A DNA stretch of 64,000 nt from Bacteroides reticulotermitis JCM 10512 (GCF_000517545.1 NZ_BAIV01000030.1:18956-82955), one strand, 5' to 3'. Counted from the first letter of the stretch, positions 19,469 to 29,782 are shown. The notes: generated by a model from the letters alone, not told the origin. Program-made: numbers and translations.

Positions 19469-21370
19469 ATGAAGAAGAAACACATCCTGCTTGCCGTCAC
19501 CGTATGGTTGTGCAGCGCTATGACGCAGGCACAAGACCGGAATTTTCATATTTATCTCTGCTTCGGACAGTCTAATATGGAGGGAAATACTCGAATTGAG
19601 CCACAAGACAAAGAGAACATAGACCCACGCTTCCGTGTAATGGCAGCCGTGGATTGTCCGGAGCTGCAAAGGGAGAAAGGACATTGGTACACTGCTGTTC
19701 CACCGTTGGCTCGGTGTAACACAGGTTTAACTCCCGCTGACTGGTTCGGTCGAACTCTTGTGGAAAACCTGCCAAAAGACGTGCGTGTAGGCATCATAAT
19801 GGTGGCTGTGGGCGGTTGTAAAATCGAACTGTTCGACAAGAAGGGTTACCAGTCTTACACAAAAACCGCTCCCGAGTGGATGCGCGGCATGATCGAAGCC
19901 TATGGTGGCAACCCCTACGGACGGCTGGTAGAGCTGGCGAAGCTGGCACAGAAAGACGGCGTGATCAAAGGCATCCTGCTACATCAAGGAGAATCGAACA
20001 CCAACGAAGCAGCATGGCCGGGAAAAGTGAAAGCCGTCTATGACAATCTGTTGAAGGATCTTAAACTGAAGTCCAACTCGATCCCGCTACTTGTGGGCGA
20101 GGTGGTACATGCCGATCAGGGTGGTGTATGTGCTTCCCACAATGCACTGATTGACAAACTGCCCGAAATCATCCCTGCTGCACACACGGTATCCTCGCAA
20201 GGCTGTCCGGTGGCGTTTGATAATCTGCACTTCAACGCATTAGGTTATCGAATACTTGGAGAACGATATGCGCAGACCATGCTCGAATTGTTGGGTTATC
20301 CGAAAGATCAAATGATTTCCGTAGTGGCTACTCCTGCTAAGACCAATGTGCCCAATGCCTCATTTCCTGCCATCCTGTCGGATAGCCGGGTGAAATTCCG
20401 GATCATAGCTCCAGAAGCGAAACAAATCCAGGTGGACTTAGGTAAAAAATACGATATGAAGCGTGATGCCGAAGGAGTGTGGACCTGCACCACCGATCCG
20501 CAAAGTCCGGGCTTCCACTACTACTCCCTATTGATAGACGGCGTGGCTGTGGCCGACCCTGCCAGCGAAACATTCTACGGAATGGGACGGATGGCTGCCG
20601 GCATTGAGATTCCTTTTGAGGGTGACGAATTCTATCAGGTGAAAAACGTACCTCACGGTCTGATTCGTTCGCAACGCTACTACTCTGATCTGACAAAGTC
20701 ATGGCGACATATGTTCATCTACACACCTCCAAGCTACGATAAGGATAATGCGAAAAAATATCCAGTGCTTTACATTCAACATGGTGGTGGAGAAGATGAA
20801 CGTGGCTGGGCACAGCAGGGTCATACCGATATTATTCTTGATAACCTGATAGCCGAAGGAAAAGCTCGCGAAATGATTGTCGTGATGGCTAACGGCAATG
20901 TCGGAAGCATGAACTTCGGTCATGCCTTGGGTAAAGATGCTTTCAGCTTGGAGTTGTTACAAAGCGTCATTCCTTTTGTTGAAAAGAACTATCGTACATT
21001 GACCGACCCTGCCAACCGTGCACTTGCCGGTCTGTCGATGGGAGGCATTCAGACGCTCAATACCGGACTACCCAATACCGATAAATTTGCCTGGTTGGGT
21101 GTATTCTCTTCCGGCTGGTTCACTCAATCCGACAACTCGGTGATGTACGACTATTTGGTGAAAAACAAAGATTTGGTCAATCGCAACTTGAAATCGCTGT
21201 TTCTCACGATGGGCGACAAGGAAGACATCGCTTACGAGAACTGCCAAAAGATGAAGGCAGAATTTGACAGGATAGGTCTCCGTTATAGCTACTACGACTA
21301 TCCGGGTGGTCACACATGGCCGGTATGGAGAGAAAATCTGTATAGGTTTAGCCAGATTTTATTTAAGTGA
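19469..21370 (+). CDS. Bifunctional esterase: SGNH/CE6-like acetylesterase fused to CE1 esterase
   Basis: This secreted 633-residue protein joins two esterases. After a signal peptide (ending in TQAQD), residues about 25-275 are a sialate-O-acetylesterase/CE6-type SGNH domain: nucleophile Ser in YLCFGQSNMEGN, GILLHQGESNT, and the Asp/His pair in FDNLHFNALGYRI. Residues about 290-375 form an early-set beta domain (VKFRIIAPEAKQIQVDL). Residues about 380-633 are a CE1 esterase: YPVLYIQHGGGEDERGW, nucleophile in ALAGLSMGGIQTL, catalytic His in YPGGHTWPVW. The CE1 half resembles the separate CE1 gene at 29783-30942. It should deacetylate or deferuloylate xylan-type chains so the GH43 and GH9 enzymes can act. 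Confidence 0.9.
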   Translation: MKKKHILLAVTVWLCSAMTQAQDRNFHIYLCFGQSNMEGNTRIEPQDKENIDPRFRVMAAVDCPELQREKGHWYTAVPPLARCNTGLTPADWFGRTLVENLPKDVRVGIIMVAVGGCKIELFDKKGYQSYTKTAPEWMRGMIEAYGGNPYGRLVELAKLAQKDGVIKGILLHQGESNTNEAAWPGKVKAVYDNLLKDLKLKSNSIPLLVGEVVHADQGGVCASHNALIDKLPEIIPAAHTVSSQGCPVAFDNLHFNALGYRILGERYAQTMLELLGYPKDQMISVVATPAKTNVPNASFPAILSDSRVKFRIIAPEAKQIQVDLGKKYDMKRDAEGVWTCTTDPQSPGFHYYSLLIDGVAVADPASETFYGMGRMAAGIEIPFEGDEFYQVKNVPHGLIRSQRYYSDLTKSWRHMFIYTPPSYDKDNAKKYPVLYIQHGGGEDERGWAQQGHTDIILDNLIAEGKAREMIVVMANGNVGSMNFGHALGKDAFSLELLQSVIPFVEKNYRTLTDPANRALAGLSMGGIQTLNTGLPNTDKFAWLGVFSSGWFTQSDNSVMYDYLVKNKDLVNRNLKSLFLTMGDKEDIAYENCQKMKAEFDRIGLRYSYYDYPGGHTWPVWRENLYRFSQILFK

Positions 21371-21641
21371 TGGGCTATGAAGACGTTCTAATGGATAATA
21401 AGTACTGTTTCCCTAGCTTTTGCGTGCAGCCTGCAAAGGCAAAACTATACTCATCTCCTCATGAAAATACCAATCAAACCCGAGATAATAGAGTCTGACA
21501 GGCTGACGTGGATGCAGCGTATCGGCTTCTCTTGCTCTATTTGAGGGATGTACTGCATTTGCGGTGCCAAGGGCAACAGTCCCAACGGCTCTTTCACCTT
21601 TCGACACCATCAAAACTATAACCATAAAAAATGAGAATCGC
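21371..21641. other. Intergenic region, no gene identified
   Basis: There is 270 bp between the fused esterase and GH43 genes. Reading frames run in from both sides but none has family features. It may hold a decayed gene fragment, which I cannot assign. Confidence 0.4.
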
Positions 21642-22700
21642 ATGAAGAAGATTGCTTTTATCACAGCGCTAATGACCGTCACATTGGCGGCTTGTGCCCA
21701 GCTCCCCACATTTACCAACACGGGGAATCCCCTAGTTAAAGACAAGTTTACCGCTGACCCTGCTCCGCTGGTGCATGACGGTACTCTCTACCTCTATGTA
21801 GGTCACGACGAGTACTATGAAGGGCAGGACACCGCCAGCGGCGGCAAGGAATTCAACATCACTGAATGGTTGTGCTACTCCACCCGCGATATGCAGACGT
21901 GGACGGACCACGGCGCAGTGCTCCGTCCGACCGACTTCAGCTGGGGCGTGGGCGAAGCGTGGGCCGCACAAGTGGTGGAGCGTAACGGCAAGTTCTACTA
22001 TTATGTCACTGCCCTTGCCGGCGAACCGTGGAACAGCCGCGGGGTAGGTGTGGCAGTGTCCGACAGTCCCACAGGTCCCTTTACTGACCCGCTCGGCAAG
22101 CCATTGGTATCCGACGACATGACCGATAACGGCGCTCGTGGCTGGTGGAACGATATCGACCCCACCGCTCTGATTGACGACAATGGTCAGGCATGGCTCT
22201 GTTGGGGCAATGGTACGTGTTTCCTTGCCAAGTTGAAACCCAACATGATTGAACTTGACGGTGAAATACGCACCATTGATCTGCCCCGCTATGTCGAAGG
22301 TCCGTGGCTCTCCAAGCGCAACGGTACTTACTACCTCACCTACGCATCGTTTGGCGAAGGCCGGGAAAATATCGCCTATGCCACAGCCCCCAGCATGGAA
22401 GGTCCGTGGACACCGCAGGGTGAACTTACCGGTATGGCTGAAAACAGCTTTACCATCCACCCGGGAATCGCTGACTTCAACGGTAAGAGCTACCTATTCT
22501 ACCATAATGCGACACTAACCATTGATGGACATCAAGGTGCTATTGGCCGGCGTAGCGTCTGCGTCGACGAGCTCCGCTACAATCCCGACGGCACCATGCA
22601 GCATGTCCGGCAGACTACTCAGGCGTATCGACAAGCCGTGAAAAATAAAAATGATAGCGTCCTGCCATACCCTGTAGCGCAAGACGAAGGTGTCTCATAG
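21642..22700 (+). CDS. Glycoside hydrolase family 43 (beta-xylosidase/arabinofuranosidase-like)
   Basis: This is a 352-residue, single-domain GH43 with a lipoprotein-like signal (TLAACAQ). The three family acids are visible: general base Asp in KFTADPAPLVHDG, pKa-tuning Asp in WWNDIDPTALIDDNGQ, and general acid Glu in RYVEGPWLSKRNGTYYLTYA. YLYVGHDEY and GVGVAVSDSPTGPF are further five-blade propeller markers. GH43 enzymes release xylose or arabinose from side chains or oligosaccharides; specificity cannot be read reliably. MKKIAF at 21642 gives a proper signal, while an in-frame start at 21564 does not. It ends in a terminator shared with the convergent GH9 gene. Confidence 0.9.
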   Translation: MKKIAFITALMTVTLAACAQLPTFTNTGNPLVKDKFTADPAPLVHDGTLYLYVGHDEYYEGQDTASGGKEFNITEWLCYSTRDMQTWTDHGAVLRPTDFSWGVGEAWAAQVVERNGKFYYYVTALAGEPWNSRGVGVAVSDSPTGPFTDPLGKPLVSDDMTDNGARGWWNDIDPTALIDDNGQAWLCWGNGTCFLAKLKPNMIELDGEIRTIDLPRYVEGPWLSKRNGTYYLTYASFGEGRENIAYATAPSMEGPWTPQGELTGMAENSFTIHPGIADFNGKSYLFYHNATLTIDGHQGAIGRRSVCVDELRYNPDGTMQHVRQTTQAYRQAVKNKNDSVLPYPVAQDEGVS

Positions 22701-22739
22701 TAAACGCCGCTAAACTAGACCTAGTTTAGCGGGCGTTTA
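22701..22739. terminator. Bidirectional terminator between GH43 and GH9 genes
   Basis: An 18-19-bp stem with a single-base bulge and a tiny loop spans TAAACGCC...GGCGTTTA immediately after the GH43 stop and just before the GH9 stop at 22742. It is strong and symmetric, as expected between convergent genes. Confidence 0.75.
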
Positions 22740-22741
22740 TA

Positions 22742-25264
22742 TTACTGTGTCATTTGGTTGACGGCCACCACATAGAGGATATAAGCAGCGGCAATGTCGA
22801 TGACATATTCGTTTTCGCTCCAGATGAAAGGATAGTCGTTGCGGTTTTCTGGTAAGTCGGGCTTGAGCAGCCGTATGCCAGGGACGACGCCCCCCGCGAT
22901 GAACGAAAAGTCGGCCCGGTTGTTACCGTAGGCCACGCGCTTGTTGTATGCTCCCACGCCCGAGACGAACGAAATATCCGAGTCGGCGTGGGTGCCATAG
23001 AGATAGCTCAGTCCTGCGAAGACGTATTTTGTGTCCACCAACGCGGGGTAGTGCTTGTGCAGCAGGCATGCGGCAGTGGCCTGCGAGATGATAAGGCTAT
23101 TGCCCGCCCAACTGTGGCGGCTGACAGCGACGCCGAACGGCGTGGAGCGGGAGGCAGGCTCGAGCACATTGTGTACCCAGTCGCGTACATAGGGTTCGAG
23201 CTTGTCTCGAAAGTCGTTGCCTAGGTGTGGATCATAGAGGCCAGTACCGGGGCGTTGAAGGAGAAGGCAGAGAGCATGTTGGGCAGTGTCTCGTCGAGAT
23301 GGGCACGGTAGGTGGCATCGCCCGTGGCACGCCACAGTTCGTAAGCAGCGCGGGCTTCAAGGGTCGTCATGTATCCGGCGACAAAGGGTTCTTTGTCCTC
23401 GATGGGATGCTGTTGCCAGTCGTCGAAGAGCTTTCTTGCCGACGCAAGGCATTCAGCAGCGAGGGCATCGTTATAGCCCCTCAAGGTGCGTGCGGCGGCG
23501 GCCAGTGCGGTAACGGAACCGTAGTCGAGGTGGGCGGATCGTGTGGTGAAGGCAAAACGATCGTCGAAGTCCTTACTGTTATGGTTGTAGGGCCGTTCGC
23601 CGGAGCGGGGGTGGTAAGTCTGTGCCTCAGGTTGCCCGGTATAGTTGCGGTTGTTGGTTTTATTCGCCGCGTCGCCTAGGTGGCGGTACTGCCAGAGGTG
23701 AGACTCGTTGATGCCTTGTAGGGCATAGCCCACGGCCTTCACCTGTGCCACTAACTGTAGGGCACCGTGCTCGATCTGCTGCAATACATCGGGCTTGCCG
23801 TCGGTAGGTGGATCTCGACGTAGCGATTCGCCTGGTCGATAAGCGTCTCGTCACGTGCCACATCGAACTCCTCCCAGAGCTGCACCAGAGCGTTGATCAC
23901 GGCTTGCTGCGAGGGTGTTTGGATATCGAAGTCGCCAGCGTCGAACCACCCGCCGACGTTTAGTCCGGGGATGTGTTCAAGCGGCTTGTACTTGTTGCCG
24001 GTGACCGGGCCTTGCCGCCAACCGTCCCAGTGCGAATAGTTGACGGGTGCCTGGAGCGCATCATCGAGGTGAGGTGCCCCGTGCCAGACGCGATATGCCT
24101 CGCGGACGAACATATGATCCATCTGCACGGGCAGGAAGACGTCGAGCGTATTGTGCCATGCGCGTTGGTAGACGTCGTCCGCTATGGGAAATGCCAGCGT
24201 GGTCTGCTTGCCGTAGGATAACTTGTAGACGCCCGGCTTGGTGACGGATGAGAAGTCGAACGTGACGTAGTCGTAGCGTTGCCAGCGCCCCCACTCTTTG
24301 GGCTTGGTGGTGAGTACTTCGGTCGTTGATCCGTCATCGTTTACCCGCAGCAAGGAAGCATTGGGGCGGGATTTATCATTTTTGTCGAGTTCGATGACTG
24401 CGAGCTTTGGCTGTATCGGAAGGTAGCCTGTCTGCGAGTGTCCGATGTTGGGTTTACGTACCCAGCCAGGTATCGTATTCGCAGTGATGAACCATTCGAC
24501 TAGCTTGCCTGATTTGCCGGCGGGGAGCAGGTACGCAGCACGAACCAGCCGTTTTGGGCCTTATTGCGTCCATCGTAGAACATGAGGTCTTCGCCCGAGG
24601 TGGTTACTGTGATGTGTCGCTCGGGGTCGTCGGGAGCTATGCTAAACCGCTTTCCAGTAGCAATGGGCAGGGGTTCGGTCTCGCCGGTGGAGAGAGTTGT
24701 CATCTGGCCATCTGGGTACTGTGGTATCTCGCCGATGCGTTCGTCCATGACCCAAGTGCGGCCAAAGTAGGGCATAGGGGTGAATTCGAGGTTTAGCCCA
24801 GCCGTACCTGCGAGTGCGGAGGGCACGGGTTGGTCGGTCCATACGCTGATGGAAAAGCCTCCTTCGACTGTACGCCCTTGTATCTGGTAGGTGAACTGCG
24901 GGTCGTCGTACTTGAGTTGTGCGATGATGAGGTTGCTGTCACGCTCCACCCGTCTTTCGACTAGCGTGGGGTGCAGGTCCCATTGTCCGGGAGTAGGATT
25001 CAGGCGCACGTCACCGTTCGTAGCTGTGCGTAGGCCGTGGTGCACGATCTCGACTCCGGCCATTTTTGAATCATCAAACATGCCGTCGTACGAGTTGCTG
25101 AACACGAGGATGTTCAGCCCGGGAGCCTCGAAGTAGTTCGAGTCGTTCAGTGCCAGCAGCGCCGGACCGGATTCTGCGAGTTTGCTCTGACATGTAGTGA
25201 GGAGGAAGCAGATTGCCGCTCCTGTCAGGCTCCGGAGGATAGATGTGGATTTACTTTTTGCCAT
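22742..25264 (-). pseudogene. Glycoside hydrolase family 9 (endoglucanase-like) lipoprotein, three frameshifts
   Basis: Pieced together over four frames this is about 840 residues. A lipoprotein signal (FLLTTCQS) precedes an N-terminal beta-rich region of about 280 residues. Then comes a CelD-type Ig-like domain (TANTIPGWVRKPNIGHSQTGYLP...YDYVTFDFSSVTKPGVYKL) and the GH9 alpha-barrel. The catalytic base region is GGWFDAGDFDIQTPSQQ and the acid region is WSENEYVIDIAAAYILY. GH9 enzymes cut beta-1,4-glucans, including xyloglucan or mixed-linkage chains. Breaks lie near 24528, 23790 and 23225, each fixable by one or two bases. It starts 5 bp after the DUF4380 stop, so it is the last gene of the minus-strand PUL operon. 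Confidence 0.82.
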
Positions 25265-25269
25265 GGTAT

Positions 25270-26136
25270 TTAATTGATGATGTTTTTGATGGTCGCAGCG
25301 AGCTGTTTGGGGTTGTCCTGGGCAGGCTGGAGGTTCCATATTACGGTGTATGATAGCGATTCTCCGGGTGCAAGCTTAGTGTAGGCTCCCTGATTCTCGA
25401 TTTCGATGAAGGTTTTCCCACGATTGACGTATACTTGGATCTCGGCCTCGTTGGGCGCGGCCTGGCCGGCGTTGAGATCGGGAAACTGTTTGACGAAGAG
25501 CAGGTTGTCTGCCGTGAGATAGGCCAGCCACCCGTGTCCGTCAGCATTCACTTTGCGATTATTGTCGCGTACGTCGGTTCGGTACCATGCGAGATCATGC
25601 TTGGCGGTGAAGGCGATCAGATCGGTGGGTGAGATGGATTCGGTGGGGGTATCGAAGAAGATCAGGCCTTCGTTGGGGACGCGGGTTATTTCCCACGGAG
25701 CCACACGACGGGTCTCGGCGGACTCGTTCGTGATGATGTAGGTGATAGCGATGCCCCGGGTTTCGGGTCGGAACTCCTTGCGGATGCGGTAGTAGTGCTT
25801 CGGAGAGAGGTGACTGGTCATGACCAGTACCCGGTCGGACCGCTCCACGGTGTAGGGCATCTTATCGTACTCGGGCACGGGGGGCCAATTCCATTCGCTT
25901 TGGGGGCTGGTCCAGAAGGTGCTACCGAATGATTCGGGGAAGGTGGACTGCGACACAACCTCCCGGTCACCGTGCCGGAAAGATAAGATTCTGCCGCCCA
26001 TGGCGCCGTCGACGGTCATGGTGACCGGTCCCGTTTCAAGCTGGTACTTTCCTCCCTCAAGGGAGCGAATGACGGGCTCGGTAGCCTGTACTGCCACAAC
26101 GCCAAATAGCATAAGCAATGTGATCAGATTCTTCAT
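25270..26136 (-). CDS. DUF4380 secreted protein
   Basis: The 288-residue protein has a signal peptide ending in AVQATEP. The body matches the DUF4380 pattern: YQLETGPVTMTVDGAMGGRILSFRHGDREVV, FGSTFWTSPQSEWNWPPVPEYDKMPY, VRKEFRP-like ITYIITNESAETRRVAPWEITRV and LAPGESLSYTVIWNL. It looks like a galactose-mutarotase-like beta-sandwich, which would suit carbohydrate binding or epimerisation, but no function is established. It lies inside the PUL between the GH43-CBM6 and GH9 genes. A hairpin in the 94-bp gap upstream may reduce its expression relative to the genes before it. Confidence 0.85.
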   Translation of the reverse strand: MKNLITLLMLFGVVAVQATEPVIRSLEGGKYQLETGPVTMTVDGAMGGRILSFRHGDREVVSQSTFPESFGSTFWTSPQSEWNWPPVPEYDKMPYTVERSDRVLVMTSHLSPKHYYRIRKEFRPETRGIAITYIITNESAETRRVAPWEITRVPNEGLIFFDTPTESISPTDLIAFTAKHDLAWYRTDVRDNNRKVNADGHGWLAYLTADNLLFVKQFPDLNAGQAAPNEAEIQVYVNRGKTFIEIENQGAYTKLAPGESLSYTVIWNLQPAQDNPKQLAATIKNIIN

Positions 26137-26183
26137 ATTCAGATCTATTAATGGTGAATAATGTGTGGAGGAGTCAACGGGAG

Positions 26184-26217
26184 GGGTTTAGACCAATCAA
26201 ACCGATTGGTCCAAACC
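26184..26217 (-). terminator. Intra-operon hairpin after the GH43-CBM6 gene
   Basis: A 14-15-bp stem (GGTTTAGACCAATC, complement CGATTGGTCCAAACC with one mismatch) with a loop of about 5 nt falls between the GH43-CBM6 stop and the DUF4380 start. There is no long U-tract, so partial termination or mRNA processing is as likely as full termination. Confidence 0.55.
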
Positions 26218-26230
26218 CTTTTCTAAGGAA

Positions 26231-27559
26231 TCATCGGAACTGTACCCAGTCAACTTCAATGGGACCGCCATTGGCGAGGGTGAGGCTCAGGCTATGTATG
26301 CCCGTGGGGACATTGCGCACAGGGACTGTAACAGTACCGGTGGTTCGTACGATGATCTCGCCCACCGTTTTATCGTTCACTTTCACCAGCAACTTACCTT
26401 TCCCTTCGAGTATCCGTGCCGAAACCGAGGTCAGTCCGGCTCCGAAATCAACGTCATCGTAACGGACATAAGCATCTTTTGCATGCAGTACAGTCTTCCA
26501 GCCTGCAAAATAATCGGTCGTATCAATGTAGGCAATAGCCGCGCCCTTCTTGCTCAGTTCCGAGTAGCGGTCGAGCTGAATTTCACCGGTTGCAGGCGTA
26601 ATGCCCACCCCACGTAGGTCGGTGTGACCTTACGTATGGTGCCGTCGTCATTGAAGTGGATTTTGTCTATGCGAGCGGAACGGTTCTTGTCGAACTGGGG
26701 CGAGTAATCGTTGTGGTGATAGAACAGATACCATTCGCCTTTGTATTCCACGATGGAATGGTGGTTTGTCCAGCACTTCGTGGGTGACTGATCCATAATC
26801 AGACCTTTATATTCAAATGGACCGAGCGGACTGTCGCCCATGGCATATGAGAGGTTTTCGGTCTCCCCTTCCACGGGCACCCACGTAGGTGAAGTAGTAC
26901 TTTCCCTTGCGCTTGAATACGAAAGGGCCCTCTTTCAGGGATCCGTCCGGCAGGTTCCCTATCGCAACTGGTTCGGAGTCGATCTGGAGCATGTTTGGCT
27001 TAAGTCGCGCGCCATGCATTCCACGTCCCGACCAGTACAGGTAAGCCTGTCCATCGTCGTCGATAAGCGTGCAGGGATCGATGCCGTAGACACCCTTGAT
27101 GGGCTCGGTCATCGGTACGAATCCCCCGTCGGGGCGGTCGGATACAGCCACCCCTATCATCATACCGAATCTGCGGGTTATTGAGTCAGGCTTTACCATG
27201 GCAGGGAAGTAGAGGTAATACATGCCGTCGCGATACGTGCAGTCGGGCGCCCACATGGAGTAGGAGTCGGCATTCACCCACGGTACCTGCTGTTGCGAGA
27301 GGATAACGCCGTGATCGGTCCAGTCGGTCAGGTTTTCGGATGAAAACACATGATAATCCTCCATGCAAAACCAGTCTTTGCGGAGATTGGGCTTGTCGGC
27401 GGGTGCCTGAATGTCATGCGAGGGATAGACATACATCTTTCCGTTGAATACTCTTGCCGTGGGGTCGGCCGTGAATTGTCCTTTGATAAAAGGATTTTGT
27501 GCAGATGCAGCAATGGTGAGCAGCATTGCAAAGGCTAATGATAAATATTTAGTGGTCAT
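26231..27559 (-). pseudogene. GH43 with C-terminal CBM6-like domain, two frameshifts
   Basis: The repaired protein is about 443 residues: signal peptide ending in ASAQNP, GH43 propeller (residues about 22-310) and a CBM6-type beta-sandwich (about 320-443; KKGAAIAYIDTTDYFAGWKTV to IHSLSLTLANGGPIEVDWVQF). Catalytic acids are in GQFTADPTARVFNGKMYVYPSHD, GVYGIDPCTLIDDDGQAYLYWSG and SLKEGPFVFKRKGKYYFTY. Breaks lie near 26875 (YFTYV then WVPVEGETENLSYAMGD) and near 26615 (VTPTY then GVGITPATGEIQLD). CBM6 suggests xylan binding and arabinofuranosidase or xylosidase activity. The start at 27559 overlaps the preceding GH43 stop by 11 bp. Confidence 0.84.
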
Positions 27560-29012
27560 GGAAATTCCATTTAGAGTTATCACTGTTAATATCGAATGCG
27601 GCAAGTGTGGGAGTGCTGTCCCCTATGGACACCAGCGCCAGTTTTCTGTCGGTACCGGGTACCTTCTTGGGCATGATCCGGTAGGTTCCGTCCGTCAACT
27701 GATCAATTCTCCAGAGCTGTTCGGGTGCTCCGGTAAACTCGGGGATTGTCACGACTTCAGCATCCGCTGTGGCAGCCAACGCACGTTTGGTCCCTTCGAT
27801 CACAATCTTATAATAAGGCGCTCCGAGATATCCACCGGCATCGGCTACGGCGGTAATGGTCCACTTCTGATGCGGACGGAACATGTAGTCGCCGATACGT
27901 ACATTAATATCTCCTTTCGGCCATGTACCTATTACATCGTCCAATGTCTGCGACTTCAAAGGTTCGACGGGCTTGTCGTTTTTCTCCCAGAAGCGAGATA
28001 TATTATGCTGCATGCGGACAAAGTCAACCGAAAGCTCAAGGGCGTAGCCTCTACGTTCGGACTTGATTTCATATGTACCCTCCTTAAAAGCTTCCCCGGC
28101 TACGGGCCAACCGTTTTTCCACAGGAGCGGACGTATGGCGAGCACGCTGCGGCCGCCCCGGTCGAAGTCGGCCTCGTAATGGTAGGACATCTTCTCCACT
28201 CCATCCTCCTCGATGAAGCGTCCGAAGTGTCCGGGGCCAGTCTTGCGGTCACCCGCGGCAATGACCATCTTGCCACCGCCTTCCAACATGTCCCGCCCTA
28301 CATTGTCAATGTAGGGGCCGGTTACCTTTTGCGAGCGCCCTACCACGATGTTATAGGTGGAATTCGGACCGTCACAGCAAGTGCCGTGCGTGCCCAAGAG
28401 GTAATACCAGCCGTCACGATACATCAGGGTTGTGGCTTCGCAGTCTATGGCGACGTTAATCTCTTTGTTGCCTTCCACGCGCTTGCCTGTTTGGGGGTCA
28501 AGCTCCACAATCCGGATAAAACCGAAATACGTACCGTAGGATAACCACAGACGTCCATCCGTGGGGTCGAGCAGCAGCCCGGCATCAATGGCGTCGCAGT
28601 CTTCATCGTCAAGGGAGCGCGCCACTTCGATGGGTTCGCTGTAGGCGAAATCGGGGGAATTGGGATCCAGTGTTTTGTTCCACATGGTCAGTACTTTGCC
28701 CGCGTGTCCGCCGCCTAGACCGCCGCCTGTGGCGCTGTAGGCAATCAGGTAGCGGTCACCTATTTTCACAACGTCGGGGGCAGCGCCTCCTCCGGGACGC
28801 TCTGCGCCGCTGTTCCACGTCCAGCCGTCGGTTGAAATCAGTCCGCCTCCACCCGTACCGAAGGTATAGTATTTCCCCCCACACTCGGCTATGGTCGAGG
28901 GGTCGTGGATATAAGGTTCACCGGTTTGTGCGGACACTGTGCTGGATGTTCCTGCGCAGATGAGGGCCGCCACGCCCAACAGTATGGTCTTTACTTTCTT
29001 CTTCATGGTCAT
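27549..29012 (-). CDS. GH43 (arabinan endo-1,5-alpha-L-arabinosidase-like) with C-terminal beta domain
   Basis: This 487-residue secreted enzyme has a signal peptide (ending in TVSAQT) and a GH43 propeller resembling arabinanases: base Asp in EPYIHDPSTIAECGGKYYTFGTG, second Asp in CDAIDAGLLLDPTDGRLWLSYG, acid Glu in AIDCEATTLMYRDGWYYLLGTHGTCC. Residues about 315-487 form an extra domain (IGTWPKGDINVRIGDYMFRPHQKWTITAV, PEQLWRIDQLTDGTYRIMPKK) with QxW-like repeats that hint at a ricin-type or lipocalin-like sugar-binding fold. The ATG at 29012 overlaps the upstream stop codon (ATGA), so translation is probably coupled. Confidence 0.87.
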   Translation of the reverse strand: MTMKKKVKTILLGVAALICAGTSSTVSAQTGEPYIHDPSTIAECGGKYYTFGTGGGGLISTDGWTWNSGAERPGGGAAPDVVKIGDRYLIAYSATGGGLGGGHAGKVLTMWNKTLDPNSPDFAYSEPIEVARSLDDEDCDAIDAGLLLDPTDGRLWLSYGTYFGFIRIVELDPQTGKRVEGNKEINVAIDCEATTLMYRDGWYYLLGTHGTCCDGPNSTYNIVVGRSQKVTGPYIDNVGRDMLEGGGKMVIAAGDRKTGPGHFGRFIEEDGVEKMSYHYEADFDRGGRSVLAIRPLLWKNGWPVAGEAFKEGTYEIKSERRGYALELSVDFVRMQHNISRFWEKNDKPVEPLKSQTLDDVIGTWPKGDINVRIGDYMFRPHQKWTITAVADAGGYLGAPYYKIVIEGTKRALAATADAEVVTIPEFTGAPEQLWRIDQLTDGTYRIMPKKVPGTDRKLALVSIGDSTPTLAAFDINSDNSKWNFHDH

Positions 29013-29761
29013 TGATGCGTGATGATTGTAATGTTCTTGACTGGCGTTCCGTCTTCATGGAGGAAGCGGACGCAGAAATCGCTCATGCCAGGCCCGTTGA
29101 TGATGGCTCCGCGCAGGATGTTCCGGCCTTTCTTCAGCGTGAGCCGTCGTGACTGTCCGTCGTCCACTACCATGCGGCGGTCGCCGGACAGCAGTAGGAC
29201 TTGCTCGCCGTTGAGCCACCAGGTGGATGCAGAGTTGGAGCCTGCCGAGAGGCGAACCTCACTGATTTCTTCGGGGCAGTCGATGATGGTGACCGCCCAA
29301 AAAAGCACACCGTATACGGGCTTTTTTAGTGCAGCGGCAAGCCGGTAGAGCTTCACGTTATAGAGCTTGCTGTCCAGTGCGTGCCACGTCAGCCGCTGCT
29401 TGCCCACTTTCACTTTCTCGCCGTCTTGGGGCAGTACAGTAAACTGGTTGTGGAAGTACAGCGTGTCGAATGCCTGACGTAGGTAGCTGTCGGTAAAGAT
29501 GGTATTTGTGCGGTTAGGCTTTTCGATGGGTTCCAACAGCAGCCAGCGCCTGATGAAGCCTTTGTCGTCAGGCATAACTGCGCCTGGCGAGGCCTGGCTG
29601 AAGTAGTCGGCAAGGAACGTCGGCGTCTGTATTTTATACGCCTGCCTTGGGGGGAATCCCCCGGAAAGCGGGTTCGCACCGGTTTGCTGTGCCGCCGCGG
29701 GGAGGCACAGCATCAGTGCGAGACATGCTTCCAACCCTTTCTTTCGGTTGAATATCTTCAT
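29009..29761 (-). CDS. Secreted PUL protein of unknown family
   Basis: The protein has 250 residues with a signal peptide ending in PAAAQQ. I do not recognise the family. The C-terminal half (about residues 115-250) reads as alternating beta strands with SNSASTWWLNGEQVLLLSGDRRMVVDDGQSRRLTLKKGRNILRGAIINGPGMSDFCVRFL. The pattern of a modelled 'no hands' sugar-binding jelly-roll, N-L-R-G loops and a turn before the last strand recalls galactose-binding-like accessory domains of glycosidases and esterases. No catalytic motif is visible. It lies 21 bp after the CE1 gene and overlaps the next GH43 start by 4 bp, so it is part of the operon and probably handles the same glycan. Confidence 0.6.
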   Translation of the reverse strand: MKIFNRKKGLEACLALMLCLPAAAQQTGANPLSGGFPPRQAYKIQTPTFLADYFSQASPGAVMPDDKGFIRRWLLLEPIEKPNRTNTIFTDSYLRQAFDTLYFHNQFTVLPQDGEKVKVGKQRLTWHALDSKLYNVKLYRLAAALKKPVYGVLFWAVTIIDCPEEISEVRLSAGSNSASTWWLNGEQVLLLSGDRRMVVDDGQSRRLTLKKGRNILRGAIINGPGMSDFCVRFLHEDGTPVKNITIITHQ

Positions 29762-29782
29762 TTCTATGACTTTTATGCTGTT

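Noticed and set aside
27444..28544. Plus-strand frame (366 codons) opposite the GH43 gene
   Set aside because: Shadow of the GH43 coding strand; no signal peptide or domain.
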